Origin: Actinomycetes bacterium
GTDB lineage: Bacteria; Actinomycetota; Acidimicrobiia; Acidimicrobiales; Ilumatobacteraceae
Length of the DNA stretch: 49,591 nt
Reading direction: 5' to 3'
NCBI GenBank assembly: GCA_027491335.1
Contig: JAIXWJ010000044.1
Location: 1-49,591 of the forward strand
Within the stretch, counting starts at the first letter, position 1. The number at the start of each line of letters is the position of its first letter. Both the position numbers and the translations under genes were made by a program. Below the pieces are notes generated by a model, which saw only the letters and a program-made list of their open reading frames with translations, was not told the DNA's origin and did no database searches. Shown piece after piece: positions 7,815 through 16,402 of the stretch.

Positions 7815-8137
7815 TTGGTCACCTTCGACTTTCTCACCAAGGGGGTGATGACGGCGCGAACGTGATGGTCGGCCTCCAGGGGATGGCGCAGCGGCTGGTC
7901 GAGATCGATGCGATACACGTTTCGCCGACCTTCTTTGATGACCTGCAGGTAACCGGCGGATTCGAGGTCGTGCACGATGCGATGCACCGAACGTTCGCCG
8001 ATTCCCACCAGGCTCGCGACTTCGCTCAATCGGATGTCGGGCTGCTTGGCGATGCAGATCAGGACGTGCGAATGGTTGGTCAGGAAGGTCCAACCGGCTC
8101 CGTCGGCTTCGGAATGTTTGTGTGCCATAGAAACCAT
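7811..8137 (-). CDS. Winged-helix transcriptional regulator of the sbtAB operon
   Basis: The 108-residue protein contains a MarR/ArsR-like winged helix-turn-helix: [45 protein letters not shown] followed by a [11 protein letters not shown] wing. No extra ligand domain is present, so it may sense its signal through the short C-terminal part (residues 80-108). It is the first gene of a three-gene operon with sbtA and sbtB, and its stop overlaps the sbtA start, so it probably controls that operon. An imperfect palindrome ATAC-AG-GTAT lies just upstream. An ATG at 8128 is an alternative start. The effector is unknown; inorganic carbon status would fit the context. Confidence 0.82.
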   Translation of the reverse strand: MVSMAHKHSEADGAGWTFLTNHSHVLICIAKQPDIRLSEVASLVGIGERSVHRIVHDLESAGYLQVIKEGRRNVYRIDLDQPLRHPLEADHHVRAVITPLVRKSKVTK

Positions 8138-8145
8138 GTAATCAG

Positions 8146-8155
8146 ATACAGGTAT
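8146..8155. promoter_or_regulatory. Candidate operator for the winged-helix regulator
   Basis: ATAC-AG-GTAT, an inverted repeat of 4+4 bp, lies 9 nt upstream of the regulator start, between it and the divergent GDPD gene. This is a positional guess. Confidence 0.25.
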
Positions 8156-8208
8156 TGGATGACAACTTTCCTGATCCTTCCATCACCCAGCGGGACCCGC
8201 GGTGCTGG

Positions 8209-8214
8209 CAGGAT
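8209..8214 (+). promoter_or_regulatory. -10-like box of a leaderless promoter (GDPD gene)
   Basis: CAGGAT ends 6 nt before the GTG at 8221, the same spacing as the TAnnnT boxes elsewhere. Confidence 0.35.
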
Positions 8215-8220
8215 GGCTCC

Positions 8221-9318
8221 GTGAAGCGCAACCGAATTCGTTCCCTGACCAGCATTCTCGTGATCGGCGTGGCCATGTCCGCGACCGTGGCCTGCGGCGG
8301 AGGTGACTCCGCCGAGCCATCGTCCGATTCTTCGGCCACCGAAACCGAGACCACCGACCCCGAGACCACCGATGTGGTGTCCACGGAGGTGCCGGCGACG
8401 GAGGCACCCGGTTTGGCGATCGATCGAGTGGTGGCACCGGAAGCGAGCACGGTGACGGACCTGTTGGCGCTCGACCGACCGGTCGTGATCGTTCACGCCG
8501 GCGGCGACTTCGATTATCCCCATTCCACGATGTACGCGTACACCGAATCGGCCCTTGGTGGTGCGGACGTGCTCGAGATGGACGTCATGCTCAGCGCCGA
8601 TGGTGTGTTGATGGTGCAGCACGACAACACGGTCGATCGATTGACGAACGACACCGGCCTCGTGAGTTCGTACACCGCCGCCGAGTTGCAGGCGATGGAC
8701 AACGCCTACTGGTTCTCCGGTGGCGTGTGGAGCGACAAGTCCCTCCCGGAGGATGCGTACACGTTCCGCGGAGTTCGTACCGGCGATCGACCGGCCCCCG
8801 AGGGCTACACCGCCGATGACTTCGCCATGCCCACCTTCGAACAGGTGGCTCGCGCATTTCCCGATCACGTTCTCGACGTCGAGATCAAGATTCCCGAAAC
8901 GGAAACCGGTGAACCCCAGTTGGATCGGGCCTACGCCGCGGCGGCCGAACTTGTCCGCCTGATCGAGGTTTTGGATCGCGCCGACTCCGTGATCGTGGTG
9001 TCTTTCGATGACAGCGTGCTCACCGAGTTCCGTTCGTTGATCGCCGACGTGGCCACCAGCCCCGGTCAAACCAGCCTCGTGAATTGGTATCTCGCCGGCG
9101 CTCCGTTGGATCCGCGTGACGTGGTGCTGCAAGCTCCGCCGATCTACGAAGGCATCGAAGTGATGACCGCCGAAACGTTCGCACGTGCTCACGCCGAGGG
9201 TTACGAGGTGTGGGTCTGGATGAACGAGACATCGCAGGAGACCACCGAGTTCTATTCCGAGCTCGTGGCGCGAGGTGCCGATGGGCTTCTCATCGCGCGA
9301 CCCACGGCCGTCCCCTGA
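8221..9318 (+). CDS. Glycerophosphodiester phosphodiesterase lipoprotein
   Basis: The 365-residue product starts at GTG 8221 with a lipoprotein signal: basic KRNRIR, a hydrophobic core and a lipobox ending TVAC at C25, followed by a Ser/Thr/Glu-rich linker to about residue 70. The rest is a GDPD TIM barrel: VIVHAGGDFDYPHSTMYAY (metal/His site), VLEMDVMLSADGVLMVQHDNTVDR (E-x-D metal ligands and catalytic HD) and VLDVEIKIPE (E-x-K). GDPDs release glycerol-3-phosphate from glycerophosphodiesters, here probably at the outer face of the membrane for phosphate or carbon scavenging. The usual HRG is replaced by HAG. An in-frame ATG at 8155 would put 22 unlikely residues before the signal peptide. 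Confidence 0.88.
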   Translation: MKRNRIRSLTSILVIGVAMSATVACGGGDSAEPSSDSSATETETTDPETTDVVSTEVPATEAPGLAIDRVVAPEASTVTDLLALDRPVVIVHAGGDFDYPHSTMYAYTESALGGADVLEMDVMLSADGVLMVQHDNTVDRLTNDTGLVSSYTAAELQAMDNAYWFSGGVWSDKSLPEDAYTFRGVRTGDRPAPEGYTADDFAMPTFEQVARAFPDHVLDVEIKIPETETGEPQLDRAYAAAAELVRLIEVLDRADSVIVVSFDDSVLTEFRSLIADVATSPGQTSLVNWYLAGAPLDPRDVVLQAPPIYEGIEVMTAETFARAHAEGYEVWVWMNETSQETTEFYSELVARGADGLLIARPTAVP

Positions 9319-9327
9319 GGCGTTCAC

Positions 9328-9333
9328 TAGGCT
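9328..9333 (+). promoter_or_regulatory. -10 box of a leaderless promoter (nitroreductase)
   Basis: TAGGCT ends 7 nt before the ATG at 9341. It sits immediately after the upstream GDPD stop. Confidence 0.5.
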
Positions 9334-9340
9334 CGCCGAT

Positions 9341-9994
9341 ATGAACGTTTCCGAAGCCGTCGACAAGCGCAAGTCGGTCCGCAAGTTCCGTCCCGATCCG
9401 GTGAGTGACGAAACCATGAGGTCGCTCCTCGAGGATGCCTCTCGCGCACCGAGTGGCGGAAACGTGCAACCGTGGCGGATCTACGTGGTCAACGGAGAGT
9501 CGATTCCGCGGATGAAGGACTTCCTCGCCACGCAACCCCCCTTGGACGCGCCGGAATACGAGATCTATCCACAAGGTCTCACCGAGCCGTATCGCACCAA
9601 CCGATTCACCATCGGCGAGCAGATGTACGCCACCATGGGCATCGAGCGCGAGGACAAGGAAGGTCGGCGTCGTCAATTCGCCGCCAACAACGACTTCTTC
9701 GACGCTCCGGCCGCGCTCTTCTGCTTCGTGGACCGTCAGATGGGTCCGCCCCAATGGTCGGATCTGGGCATGTTCCTGCAGACCTTCATGTTGTTGGCGG
9801 TGGAACGCGGCCTCTCCACGTGCGCGCAGGAGTATTGGTCCGTGCGACACAAGGCGGTCTCCGCTTTCGTCGGTGCCCCCGACAACGAGATGCTGTTCTG
9901 CGGAATGGCCATCGGATACGCCGATGAGTCGGCTCCGATCAACTCATTGCGCTCGGAGCGGATGCCGCTCCAGCAATGGGCCACCTTCGTCTGA
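9341..9994 (+). CDS. Nitroreductase family FMN oxidoreductase
   Basis: The 217-residue protein starts with EAVDKRKSVRKFRPDPVSDETM and APSGGNVQPWRIYVV, the FMN-binding Arg cluster and PSGGNxQPW segment of the nitroreductase superfamily. A central segment (APAALFCFVDRQMGPPQWSDLGMFLQTFMLLAVERGLSTC) forms the dimer interface and second FMN contacts, and the C-terminus has the usual MAIGYAD. These enzymes reduce nitro groups, quinones or enones with NAD(P)H; the natural substrate is not predictable. ATG 9341 is preferred over an in-frame ATG at 9275, because the latter lies within the GDPD gene and a -10 box fits 9341. The stop is 2 nt from the stop of the convergent TRIC gene. Confidence 0.92.
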   Translation: MNVSEAVDKRKSVRKFRPDPVSDETMRSLLEDASRAPSGGNVQPWRIYVVNGESIPRMKDFLATQPPLDAPEYEIYPQGLTEPYRTNRFTIGEQMYATMGIEREDKEGRRRQFAANNDFFDAPAALFCFVDRQMGPPQWSDLGMFLQTFMLLAVERGLSTCAQEYWSVRHKAVSAFVGAPDNEMLFCGMAIGYADESAPINSLRSERMPLQQWATFV

Positions 9995-9996
9995 GG

Positions 9997-10656
9997 TCAA
10001 CTGGACCCGGAGCGACCACCCGCTGGTCTGGTCTTGACGTCGAAATGATCGACCACGTACTGGGCGATCACCACCACGGCCACGCCGGCGAATGAAGCGA
10101 TGTCGGACCGCCATTCGGCGACCGAGGCATAAACCAGCGAACCCAGAACCGCGAGCAGAGCGAACGGCGTGCTGGACACCAACACTTGGGAGGTCTGGCC
10201 TTGAAGCACCGACACCAGCATTCCGCCGCCGACGGCCGAGAGCGTGCCGATGAGAACGGTGTTGATGAAGGGCAGTCCGGACTCCTGGGCGTACGCGACA
10301 CCGATGGTGGCGAACAGCCCGAGCGCGAGGGCTTCCATGAAGTCGATGACCGGGGTGATTCGGGTGACGGCCTTGCGCACCAGTACCACCGTGACGATGC
10401 CTCCGATCACGGTGGTGACGTACCACGGCTCGCGCAACGACTCGGCCGGCAGGTTGCCGATGAGCAGATCGCGGATGAATCCACCACCCAAACCCATCAG
10501 CAGCGCGAAAACGCTGACGCCGACGATGTCCCAGTGTCGACTGCGATCGGTGTAGCCGCGCAACGCACCGACCACGGCGTTCACGTAAACAGCCAGCAGA
10601 CCCAACCACAGCGGGGTGTTGGTGGCCAGGTCCGGGACGACGATCTCGGCGAGCAT
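9997..10656 (-). CDS. TRIC/YicG family membrane channel protein
   Basis: The 219-residue protein has about seven hydrophobic helices and the duplicated three-helix pattern of the bacterial UPF0126/TRIC family. The hallmark GLGGGFIRDLLIGNLP is at about residues 55-70 and a second glycine-rich copy, TLSAVGGGMLVSVLQGQ, follows further on. Homologues form trimeric cation channels. The start is fixed by a TAAGGT box ending 6 nt upstream. No operon partner is evident; the gene is convergent with the nitroreductase gene and tandem with the downstream-facing acyl-CoA ligase gene. Confidence 0.9.
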   Translation of the reverse strand: MLAEIVVPDLATNTPLWLGLLAVYVNAVVGALRGYTDRSRHWDIVGVSVFALLMGLGGGFIRDLLIGNLPAESLREPWYVTTVIGGIVTVVLVRKAVTRITPVIDFMEALALGLFATIGVAYAQESGLPFINTVLIGTLSAVGGGMLVSVLQGQTSQVLVSSTPFALLAVLGSLVYASVAEWRSDIASFAGVAVVVIAQYVVDHFDVKTRPAGGRSGSS

Positions 10657-10662
10657 CCTCGA

Positions 10663-10668
10663 ACCTTA
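10663..10668 (-). promoter_or_regulatory. -10 box of a leaderless promoter (TRIC gene)
   Basis: TAAGGT (minus strand) ends 6 nt before the ATG at 10656. Confidence 0.55.
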
Positions 10669-10693
10669 CGATCCCGAGCGATGCCGTCGGTGG

Positions 10694-12253
10694 TTAGTTG
10701 ACCTGTCGCGTGTGACCGGCCCAATACGGCTCGCGCAGTTTGAACTTCTGCAGCTTTCCGGTGGCGGTGCGGGCCAACGCGTCGCGGAACTCCACCTTCT
10801 TCGGGCACTTGTACCCGGCCAACTTGGTTTTCGAATACGCGATGAGTTCCTCTTCGGTGAGCGTGGAGTCGGCCGATTTCACGACCAAGGCCATCACCAA
10901 CTCGCCCCACTTCTCGTCTGGCACGCCGATGACCGCGACCTCGTTGACGTCGGGATGACTGAAGATGGCGTCCTCCACCTCGATGGAGGAGACGTTCTCT
11001 CCGCCCGAGATGATCACGTCCTTCTTGCGGTCGCTGATGGTGATGTAGTGGTCGTCGTCGAGAATGCCGCCGTCACCGGTGTGGAACCATTCGACACCGT
11101 TGGGGTCGTCGCTGGCGGCGTGAATGGCATCGGCGGTGGCTTCGGGCTGTTCCCAATAACCCTGCATGATCACGTTGCCGCGAGCGAGCACTTCTCCCTG
11201 CGGCGAGATGCGCAACTCGACTCCGAGCGCGGGAGATCCGGCGCGCGACAATTTCTGGGCGCGCTCGGCGGGTGTGAGCGCGTCGAACTCCTGTCGAGTG
11301 CGGTTCATGGTGAGGAACGGAGAAGTTTCGGTGAGCCCGTACAACTGCACGAATTCCCAACCGAGTTCGGTTTCCATGCGTTCGATGGTTCGCGTGGGTG
11401 GGGGAGCACCGGCCACCACCATGCGAACGCGATCTCGGCCCGGGATGGGGCCGTCCCACGTGGCGGCGGCGTCGAGGATGGCGTTCACCACGGCCGGCGC
11501 ACCACACAGCATGGTGACCCCGTGTCGATCGATGCGACGAAGGATCTCGGCCCCGTCCACTTTGCGCAACACGACGTGCGTGCCGCCCATTCCGGTGACG
11601 GCGTAGACCATGCCCCAACCGTTGCAGTGGAACTGGGGGAGCGTGTGCAGGTACACGTCACGATCGTTCACACCCATCTGCCAGCCGAACGTGGCCGAGT
11701 TCAGCCACAGGTTCCGATGCGTCAACTGCACGCCCTTGGGTCGCGCCGTGGTGCCGCTGGTGTAGTTGATGGTGGCGGTGGCGTCCTCGTCGGGAGTCCA
11801 GGCTCTCGGCTCCACTCCGAATCGCATCAGTGCGTCGTCGGCCGTGTTTCCGATGACGAACTTGTGCTCGCATTCCACGGAACTCATCGCCTCTTCGAGC
11901 TCGGGATCCACCAACAGCACGCGAGCCCCGCTGTGCTGCACGATGTACTTCACCTCTTCGGCCACCAATCGGAAGTTCACGGGGACGAGGATGCGGCCCG
12001 ATCCCGACACGCCGAAGAAGCTGGTGAGCAGACGGGCCGAGTTGTGCGACACCATGGCCACGCGTTCGCCCACACCGATGCCCAGTTCGTCGAGCCCGGC
12101 GGCCTGGGCTCGGGCGCGCTCGGCCATCTGTCGATACGTGAGGGTTCCCCAGGATTGAGCGGGCTGATCGGGTTCGTCGACCACCGCGGTGCGATCGGGG
12201 TAGAGAAGTTCGGCTCGGCGGATGTGATCGATGATCGTCAAGGGCACGCGCAT
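10694..12253 (-). CDS. AMP-forming acyl-CoA synthetase
   Basis: The 519-residue ANL-superfamily ligase has YTSGTTARPKGV (phosphate loop), VQLYGLTETSP (motif A5), WFHTGDGG (A7), ISGGENVSSIEVEDAI (A8 hinge) and the C-terminal RTATGKLQK with the catalytic lysine. It activates a carboxylic acid with ATP and couples it to CoA; the family resembles medium- or long-chain fatty acyl-CoA ligases, but chain length is not predictable. ATG 12253 is chosen because a TACTGT box ends 7 nt upstream; the frame stays open 60 codons further back without coding character. It is divergent from the DEAD-box helicase gene, with 83 nt between the two starts. Confidence 0.92.
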   Translation of the reverse strand: MRVPLTIIDHIRRAELLYPDRTAVVDEPDQPAQSWGTLTYRQMAERARAQAAGLDELGIGVGERVAMVSHNSARLLTSFFGVSGSGRILVPVNFRLVAEEVKYIVQHSGARVLLVDPELEEAMSSVECEHKFVIGNTADDALMRFGVEPRAWTPDEDATATINYTSGTTARPKGVQLTHRNLWLNSATFGWQMGVNDRDVYLHTLPQFHCNGWGMVYAVTGMGGTHVVLRKVDGAEILRRIDRHGVTMLCGAPAVVNAILDAAATWDGPIPGRDRVRMVVAGAPPPTRTIERMETELGWEFVQLYGLTETSPFLTMNRTRQEFDALTPAERAQKLSRAGSPALGVELRISPQGEVLARGNVIMQGYWEQPEATADAIHAASDDPNGVEWFHTGDGGILDDDHYITISDRKKDVIISGGENVSSIEVEDAIFSHPDVNEVAVIGVPDEKWGELVMALVVKSADSTLTEEELIAYSKTKLAGYKCPKKVEFRDALARTATGKLQKFKLREPYWAGHTRQVN

Positions 12254-12260
12254 GGACGAA

Positions 12261-12266
12261 ACAGTA
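12261..12266 (-). promoter_or_regulatory. -10 box of a leaderless promoter (acyl-CoA ligase)
   Basis: TACTGT (minus strand) ends 7 nt before the ATG at 12253. Confidence 0.5.
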
Positions 12267-12320
12267 GGACGTGGGGACACATCGGTCGCCAACGGACGCA
12301 CCGATGCCGATCGCACGGGG

Positions 12321-12326
12321 TACCCT
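12321..12326 (+). promoter_or_regulatory. Candidate -10 box (DEAD-box helicase)
   Basis: TACCCT ends 10 nt before the ATG at 12337, giving a leaderless or nearly leaderless transcript. Confidence 0.4.
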
Positions 12327-12336
12327 GACTCTCGAC

Positions 12337-13623
12337 ATGACTGAACCCACCCCCAGAAAGGGTGCGCCTCGGGGTCGACGCCGTCCTCCTCGCCCAGCCG
12401 GACAAGAAGAAGTTTCCGGCCCCGCGCAACCACTCACCTCCATCAACGCCCTTCCGCCCGTCGAGACTCCCACCGGATTCGCTCGCCTCGGTGTGCCACC
12501 CGAAGTGGACGCCGGCTTGGCCGCGTGCGGCTTCGCCAATCCGTTCGCCATTCAGATCGAGGCCATTCCGGTGGCGCTGCAAGGTCACGACGTGTGCGGC
12601 CGTGCCAAGACCGGATCCGGTAAGACGCTGGCCTTCGGTGTTCCGATGCTGTCGCGCATCTCGGCCAAGGCCGAACCCATGCGTCCGCTCGGTTTGGTGC
12701 TCGTTCCCACCCGTGAACTCGCCGTTCAGGTGGCCGAGGTTCTCGAACCGCTGGCTCGTCACTCCGATCGCCGGGTGCTCGCCGTTTATGGCGGATCCAG
12801 TCGACACCAACAGGTCGAGACCATGGCCAAGGGCATCGAGATCGTGGTGGCCACGCCATTGCGTTTGATCGATCTCTTGAAGTCAGACGAGATCGACCTG
12901 TCGGCCGTGGAAGTGGTGGTGCTCGACGAGGCCGACCGCATGGCCGACGACGGTTTCACCCCGCAGGTGGAATGGGTGTTGCGCCGTTGCACCGGCCGCA
13001 ACCAGACGATGCTGTTCTCGGCCACTCTCGACGGTGATGTCGGCCATCTCATTCGTCAGTTCATGAAGAACCCGGTGGAAGTGGCAATCGACGCCGCCAC
13101 CGACACGGTGGGCACCATGCATCACCTGTGGTTGGCCGTTCACCACATGGACAAGGACAAGGTGGTCGCCGCCATCACCCGTGGTGCCGGCAAGACCGTG
13201 GTGTTCTGTCAGACCAAGCGCGTGTGCGATCGCGTCACCGACAATCTCATCGCGTTGGGAATCAACGCGTCGGCCATCCATGGCGACTTGCCTCAGCCCT
13301 CTCGCGAGAAAGCTCTGCGACGTTTCGCCGAGGGTTCACTGAGCGTGTTGGTGGCCACCGACGTGGCGGCCCGCGGAATCGACATCGACGACATCGCCGC
13401 CGTGATTCATTACGAGCCGGCCAAGGACAACAAGGACTATCTGCATCGTTCGGGACGCACCGCGCGCGCCGGTCGCGACGGGTGGGCGGTCACGTTGGTG
13501 GAGTACAACCAGCACACGCAGGTCACCATCCTGCAGCGCACCATGCGCATGCCCATCACGAAGGCCATCGAGGTCTTCAGCAACAACCCCAAGTTGTCGC
13601 ACCTCGCCGATTTTCTCGACTGA
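12337..13623 (+). CDS. DEAD-box RNA helicase
   Basis: The 428-residue ATP-dependent RNA helicase has a Q motif (GFANPFAIQIEAIP), Walker A AKTGSGKT, PTRELA, DEAD box VLDEADRM, SAT (LFSATL) and the C-terminal RecA domain with VATDVAARGIDIDDI and HRSGRTARAGRDG. The N-terminus (1-40) is basic and disordered. There is no long C-terminal RNA-binding extension, so it is a short form of the RhlE/SrmB-like class; its target RNA is unknown. It probably helps ribosome assembly or mRNA turnover. The ATG at 12337 is preferred to an in-frame ATG at 12271 because of the nearby -10 box. The gene ends before a 56-nt perfect palindrome. Confidence 0.95.
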   Translation: MTEPTPRKGAPRGRRRPPRPAGQEEVSGPAQPLTSINALPPVETPTGFARLGVPPEVDAGLAACGFANPFAIQIEAIPVALQGHDVCGRAKTGSGKTLAFGVPMLSRISAKAEPMRPLGLVLVPTRELAVQVAEVLEPLARHSDRRVLAVYGGSSRHQQVETMAKGIEIVVATPLRLIDLLKSDEIDLSAVEVVVLDEADRMADDGFTPQVEWVLRRCTGRNQTMLFSATLDGDVGHLIRQFMKNPVEVAIDAATDTVGTMHHLWLAVHHMDKDKVVAAITRGAGKTVVFCQTKRVCDRVTDNLIALGINASAIHGDLPQPSREKALRRFAEGSLSVLVATDVAARGIDIDDIAAVIHYEPAKDNKDYLHRSGRTARAGRDGWAVTLVEYNQHTQVTILQRTMRMPITKAIEVFSNNPKLSHLADFLD

Positions 13624-13655
13624 GGCCCGGTCCCTTTTCCCTGCCCCTTTTCTTG

Positions 13656-13711
13656 GTGCTTCTGGTGGCATGAAACGACCTGTACAGGTCGTTTCATGCC
13701 ACCAGAAGCAC
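13656..13711. repeat. 56-nt perfect palindrome, intergenic hairpin family copy 1
   Basis: The two 28-nt halves are exact reverse complements. The core arm is TCTGGTGGCATGAAACGACC. It lies between the convergent helicase (+) and leuD (-) genes and has no U-tract on either strand. Near-identical arms occur at 46842 and 49308. Likely a bidirectional terminator of the U-tract-free type. Confidence 0.85.
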
Positions 13712-13738
13712 TACGTCAGTAGGGCTGGAGTCGGGGTG

Positions 13739-14332
13739 TTACTTGCGGGCCGAGAGCCAGGCGGGGCGACGTGATTCGAAAGCGCTGATGGCGTCGGCGT
13801 GCGTCAGCGTGATACCGATGTCGTCGAGTCCGTTCAGGAAGCGATGCTGATTCTGCGGCTCCATGGGGAATGACTCCTCGATGCCGGCCGAGGGAACCTC
13901 CACCCGCAGGCGTTCCATGTCGACCACGATCTGCGTCGATGGGTCGGCCTCGATGGCGGCCCAAATCTTCTCGACCGTCTCGAGCGATGCCACCACCGGC
14001 ACCAGTCCGTTCTTGGTGCAGTTGTTGCGGAAGATGTCGCTGAAGCTGGGGGCGATCACGGCATCGAAGCCGTACTGCTGGATGGCCCACACCGCGTGTT
14101 CGCGACTGGAACCCACGCCGAACGACGGACCGGCCACCAGAATGCTGGCGCCCGCGTAACGCTGATCGTTCAGCACGAAATCGCGATCGTCGCGCCACGC
14201 GCTGAACAAGCCGACCTCGAAGCCGGTGCGCTCCACGCGCTTCAGCCAGTCGGCGGGAATGATCTGGTCGGTGTCGACGTCGCTGCGACGCAACGGGATT
14301 CCGGTTCCGGAGAGGACTCGTACGCTCTTCAT
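13739..14332 (-). CDS. leuD: 3-isopropylmalate dehydratase small subunit
   Basis: The 197-residue protein has the LeuD swivelling-domain signatures GIPLRRSDVDTDQIIPADWLKRV at the N-terminus and AGPSFGVGSSREHAVWAIQQYGFDAVIAPSFSDIFRNNCTKNGL in the middle. With LeuC it isomerises 2-isopropylmalate to 3-isopropylmalate in leucine synthesis. In organisms with citramalate synthase, as here, the same enzyme also handles citramalate on the way to 2-oxobutyrate and isoleucine. leuC ends 18 nt upstream on the same strand and the two form an operon. The 3' end faces the helicase gene across a long palindrome. Confidence 0.96.
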   Translation of the reverse strand: MKSVRVLSGTGIPLRRSDVDTDQIIPADWLKRVERTGFEVGLFSAWRDDRDFVLNDQRYAGASILVAGPSFGVGSSREHAVWAIQQYGFDAVIAPSFSDIFRNNCTKNGLVPVVASLETVEKIWAAIEADPSTQIVVDMERLRVEVPSAGIEESFPMEPQNQHRFLNGLDDIGITLTHADAISAFESRRPAWLSARK

Positions 14333-14350
14333 CTTCGTTCTCTTCTCGTG

Positions 14351-15754
14351 TCAGTTCAGATCGGACGGCGTGGCGAATCGGCCCACCACGGCGGTGGCGG
14401 CGGCGACTTCGGGTGACACCAAGTGGGTGCGGCCTCCGCGTCCCTGGCGTCCTTCGAAGTTGCGGTTGCTGGTGCTGGCCGCTCGTTCACCGGGGGCCAG
14501 CTTGTCGGGGTTCATGGCCAGGCACATGGAACATCCGGGCTCGCGCCAGTCGGCGCCGGCCGCGCGGAAGATCTCGTGCAGTCCTTCGGACTCGGCTTGC
14601 TTCTTCACGGCGTGGCTTCCGGGCACCACCATCACGCGCGGAACGGTGACGGTGCGACCGCGCAACACCGACGCGGCGGCGCGCAAATCTTCGATGCGGC
14701 TGTTGGTACACGAACCGATGAACACGGTGTCCACCGCGACGTCGCGCATCTTGGTGCCGGGCGTGAGGCCCATGTATTCCAACGCGCGCGCGACGGTCTC
14801 GCGCGTGGTGGCGTCGGCGAAATCATCGGGCGACGGCACGGGTGTGTCGATTCCGGCCACCTGACCCGGGTTGGTTCCCCACGTCACCTGTGGCACCAAT
14901 GTGGAGGCGTCGATGACGACCTCCTTGTCCCACACGGCGCCGTCGTCGGTGCGCAGTTCCTTCCACGCCGCGACGGCCTCGTCCCATGCCGCGCCTTGGG
15001 GTGCGTTGGGTCGGCCCTTGAGGTACTCGAAGGTGGTCTCGTCGGGAGCGATGAGTCCGGCTTTGGCGCCGGCTTCGATGCTCATGTTGCACACGGTCAT
15101 GCGCCCCTCCATGGAGAGCGCGCGAATGGCCGAGCCGCGGTACTCGATGACGTGTCCGATTCCGCCACCGGTGCCGATGCGACCGATGATGGCCAGCACG
15201 ATGTCCTTGGCGGTGACGCCGGCGGGCAGAGTGCCGTTCACTTCGACGCTCATCCACTTCGGGCGACTCTGCGGCAACGTCTGGGTGGCCATCACGTGCT
15301 CCACCTCGCTGGTGCCGATTCCGAAGGCCAGTGCTCCGAACGCGCCATGGGTGGCGGTGTGGCTGTCGCCGCACACGATGGTCATACCGGGAAGGGTGCG
15401 TCCCTGCTCCGGTCCGATGACGTGAACGATTCCCTGCAACGGATCGCCCATGGAGAACAGCTTCACGCCGAACTCCTTGGCGTTGTCGCGCATCACTTCG
15501 ACTTGGCGCGCCGAGATCGGGTCGGCGATCGGCAGATGAATGTCGGCCGTGGGGACGTTGTGGTCCTCGGTGGCCACGGTCAGGTCCGGACGTCGGATCT
15601 GACGACCGCTCATGCGCAAGCCGTCGAAGGCCTGCGGGCTGGTGACTTCGTGGACGAGATGCAGATCGATGTACAGCAGGTCGGGCTCGCCGGGGGCGGA
15701 GTGGACGACGTGCATGTCCCAGACCTTCTGGGGGAGTGTGGTGGGGTTGGCCAT
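14351..15754 (-). CDS. leuC: 3-isopropylmalate dehydratase large subunit
   Basis: The 467-residue aconitase-superfamily subunit has the LeuC features [58 protein letters not shown], and the [4Fe-4S] cysteines in [13 protein letters not shown] and [15 protein letters not shown]. It is the catalytic partner of LeuD encoded directly downstream. Expression probably starts from the 83-nt gap shared with the divergent hypothetical gene; GAGAG before the ATG can act as the ribosome-binding site. No leader peptide with Leu codons was found upstream, so attenuation is not indicated here. Confidence 0.97.
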   Translation of the reverse strand: MANPTTLPQKVWDMHVVHSAPGEPDLLYIDLHLVHEVTSPQAFDGLRMSGRQIRRPDLTVATEDHNVPTADIHLPIADPISARQVEVMRDNAKEFGVKLFSMGDPLQGIVHVIGPEQGRTLPGMTIVCGDSHTATHGAFGALAFGIGTSEVEHVMATQTLPQSRPKWMSVEVNGTLPAGVTAKDIVLAIIGRIGTGGGIGHVIEYRGSAIRALSMEGRMTVCNMSIEAGAKAGLIAPDETTFEYLKGRPNAPQGAAWDEAVAAWKELRTDDGAVWDKEVVIDASTLVPQVTWGTNPGQVAGIDTPVPSPDDFADATTRETVARALEYMGLTPGTKMRDVAVDTVFIGSCTNSRIEDLRAAASVLRGRTVTVPRVMVVPGSHAVKKQAESEGLHEIFRAAGADWREPGCSMCLAMNPDKLAPGERAASTSNRNFEGRQGRGGRTHLVSPEVAAATAVVGRFATPSDLN

Positions 15755-15837
15755 AGCGGCTCTCAGTCTCTCCCCGAAGACCGCCGACTACAACGTGCCG
15801 GTGCGCCACGGGCCACTTTGCGGCACACCCGCCGGCC

Positions 15838-16326
15838 ATGACCGATCCCATCTACGTTTCCGACGCCCACATTCCACCCATGTCCGACCCCACCCATGGC
15901 GCCGTTGCCATGGCCCGCTGGGTGGACGACTTGGTCCATGAGGAACTGAGCGAACCCTTCGCCTTGTCCGAGGCTCGGTTGTACGTGAAGTCGGTCGGCC
16001 AGAGCCAGGCGGCATTCCTCCTCGACAGCGACGAGAACCCCTATCGCCTCCTCGAGCGTACGAACCAACACATTCCGGTGAAGGCGGCCGCTCTGGTGGT
16101 CACCGGATGGTGTGCACCCACCGATCCGTCGGACTCCATCGGACGGCGCCCCAGCGAGCATCCGATGCGTCAGCGAGTGCGCATCACCGTGGCCATCGAC
16201 GCACACGGAATCGCCACGGTCATGCGCCGCGACGGTGCTCCGAACGATCCCGAGGTCATGGATGATCGAGGCGAGGGGGAGTTGCCCGACGCGCTCGAAC
16301 GTTGGTGGTGCGGCGAACTCGTGTGA
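15838..16326 (+). CDS. Hypothetical protein
   Basis: The 162-residue soluble protein belongs to no family I recognise. It has a helical N-terminal half (ARWVDDLVHEELSEPFALSEARLYVKSVGQSQ), a central strand-rich part ending ALVVTGWCAPTD, and RVRITVAIDAHGIATVMRRDG. Composition and third-position G/C match the neighbouring genes, so it is likely real. ATG 15880 (MSDPTHG) is an alternative start; neither has a clear Shine-Dalgarno or -10 box. It is divergent from leuC, but nothing in the sequence ties it to leucine synthesis. Confidence 0.6.
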   Translation: MTDPIYVSDAHIPPMSDPTHGAVAMARWVDDLVHEELSEPFALSEARLYVKSVGQSQAAFLLDSDENPYRLLERTNQHIPVKAAALVVTGWCAPTDPSDSIGRRPSEHPMRQRVRITVAIDAHGIATVMRRDGAPNDPEVMDDRGEGELPDALERWWCGELV

Positions 16327-16390
16327 CGGCTCTGCCGAATCGTCATGCAGTTCTCACCGGACAGTCACCACTTTCCAGGCTCGCGCACGG

Positions 16391-16396
16391 CACGAT
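16391..16396 (+). promoter_or_regulatory. -10-like box of a leaderless promoter (YHYH lipoprotein)
   Basis: CACGAT ends 6 nt before the ATG at 16403. Confidence 0.35.
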
Positions 16397-16402
16397 GGTC
16401 GA

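Noticed and set aside
13656-13711. CRISPR or inverted terminal repeats of an insertion sequence
   Set aside because: The palindromes are single, far apart and not arranged as spacer arrays; no transposase gene lies between any pair and no target duplication is seen.
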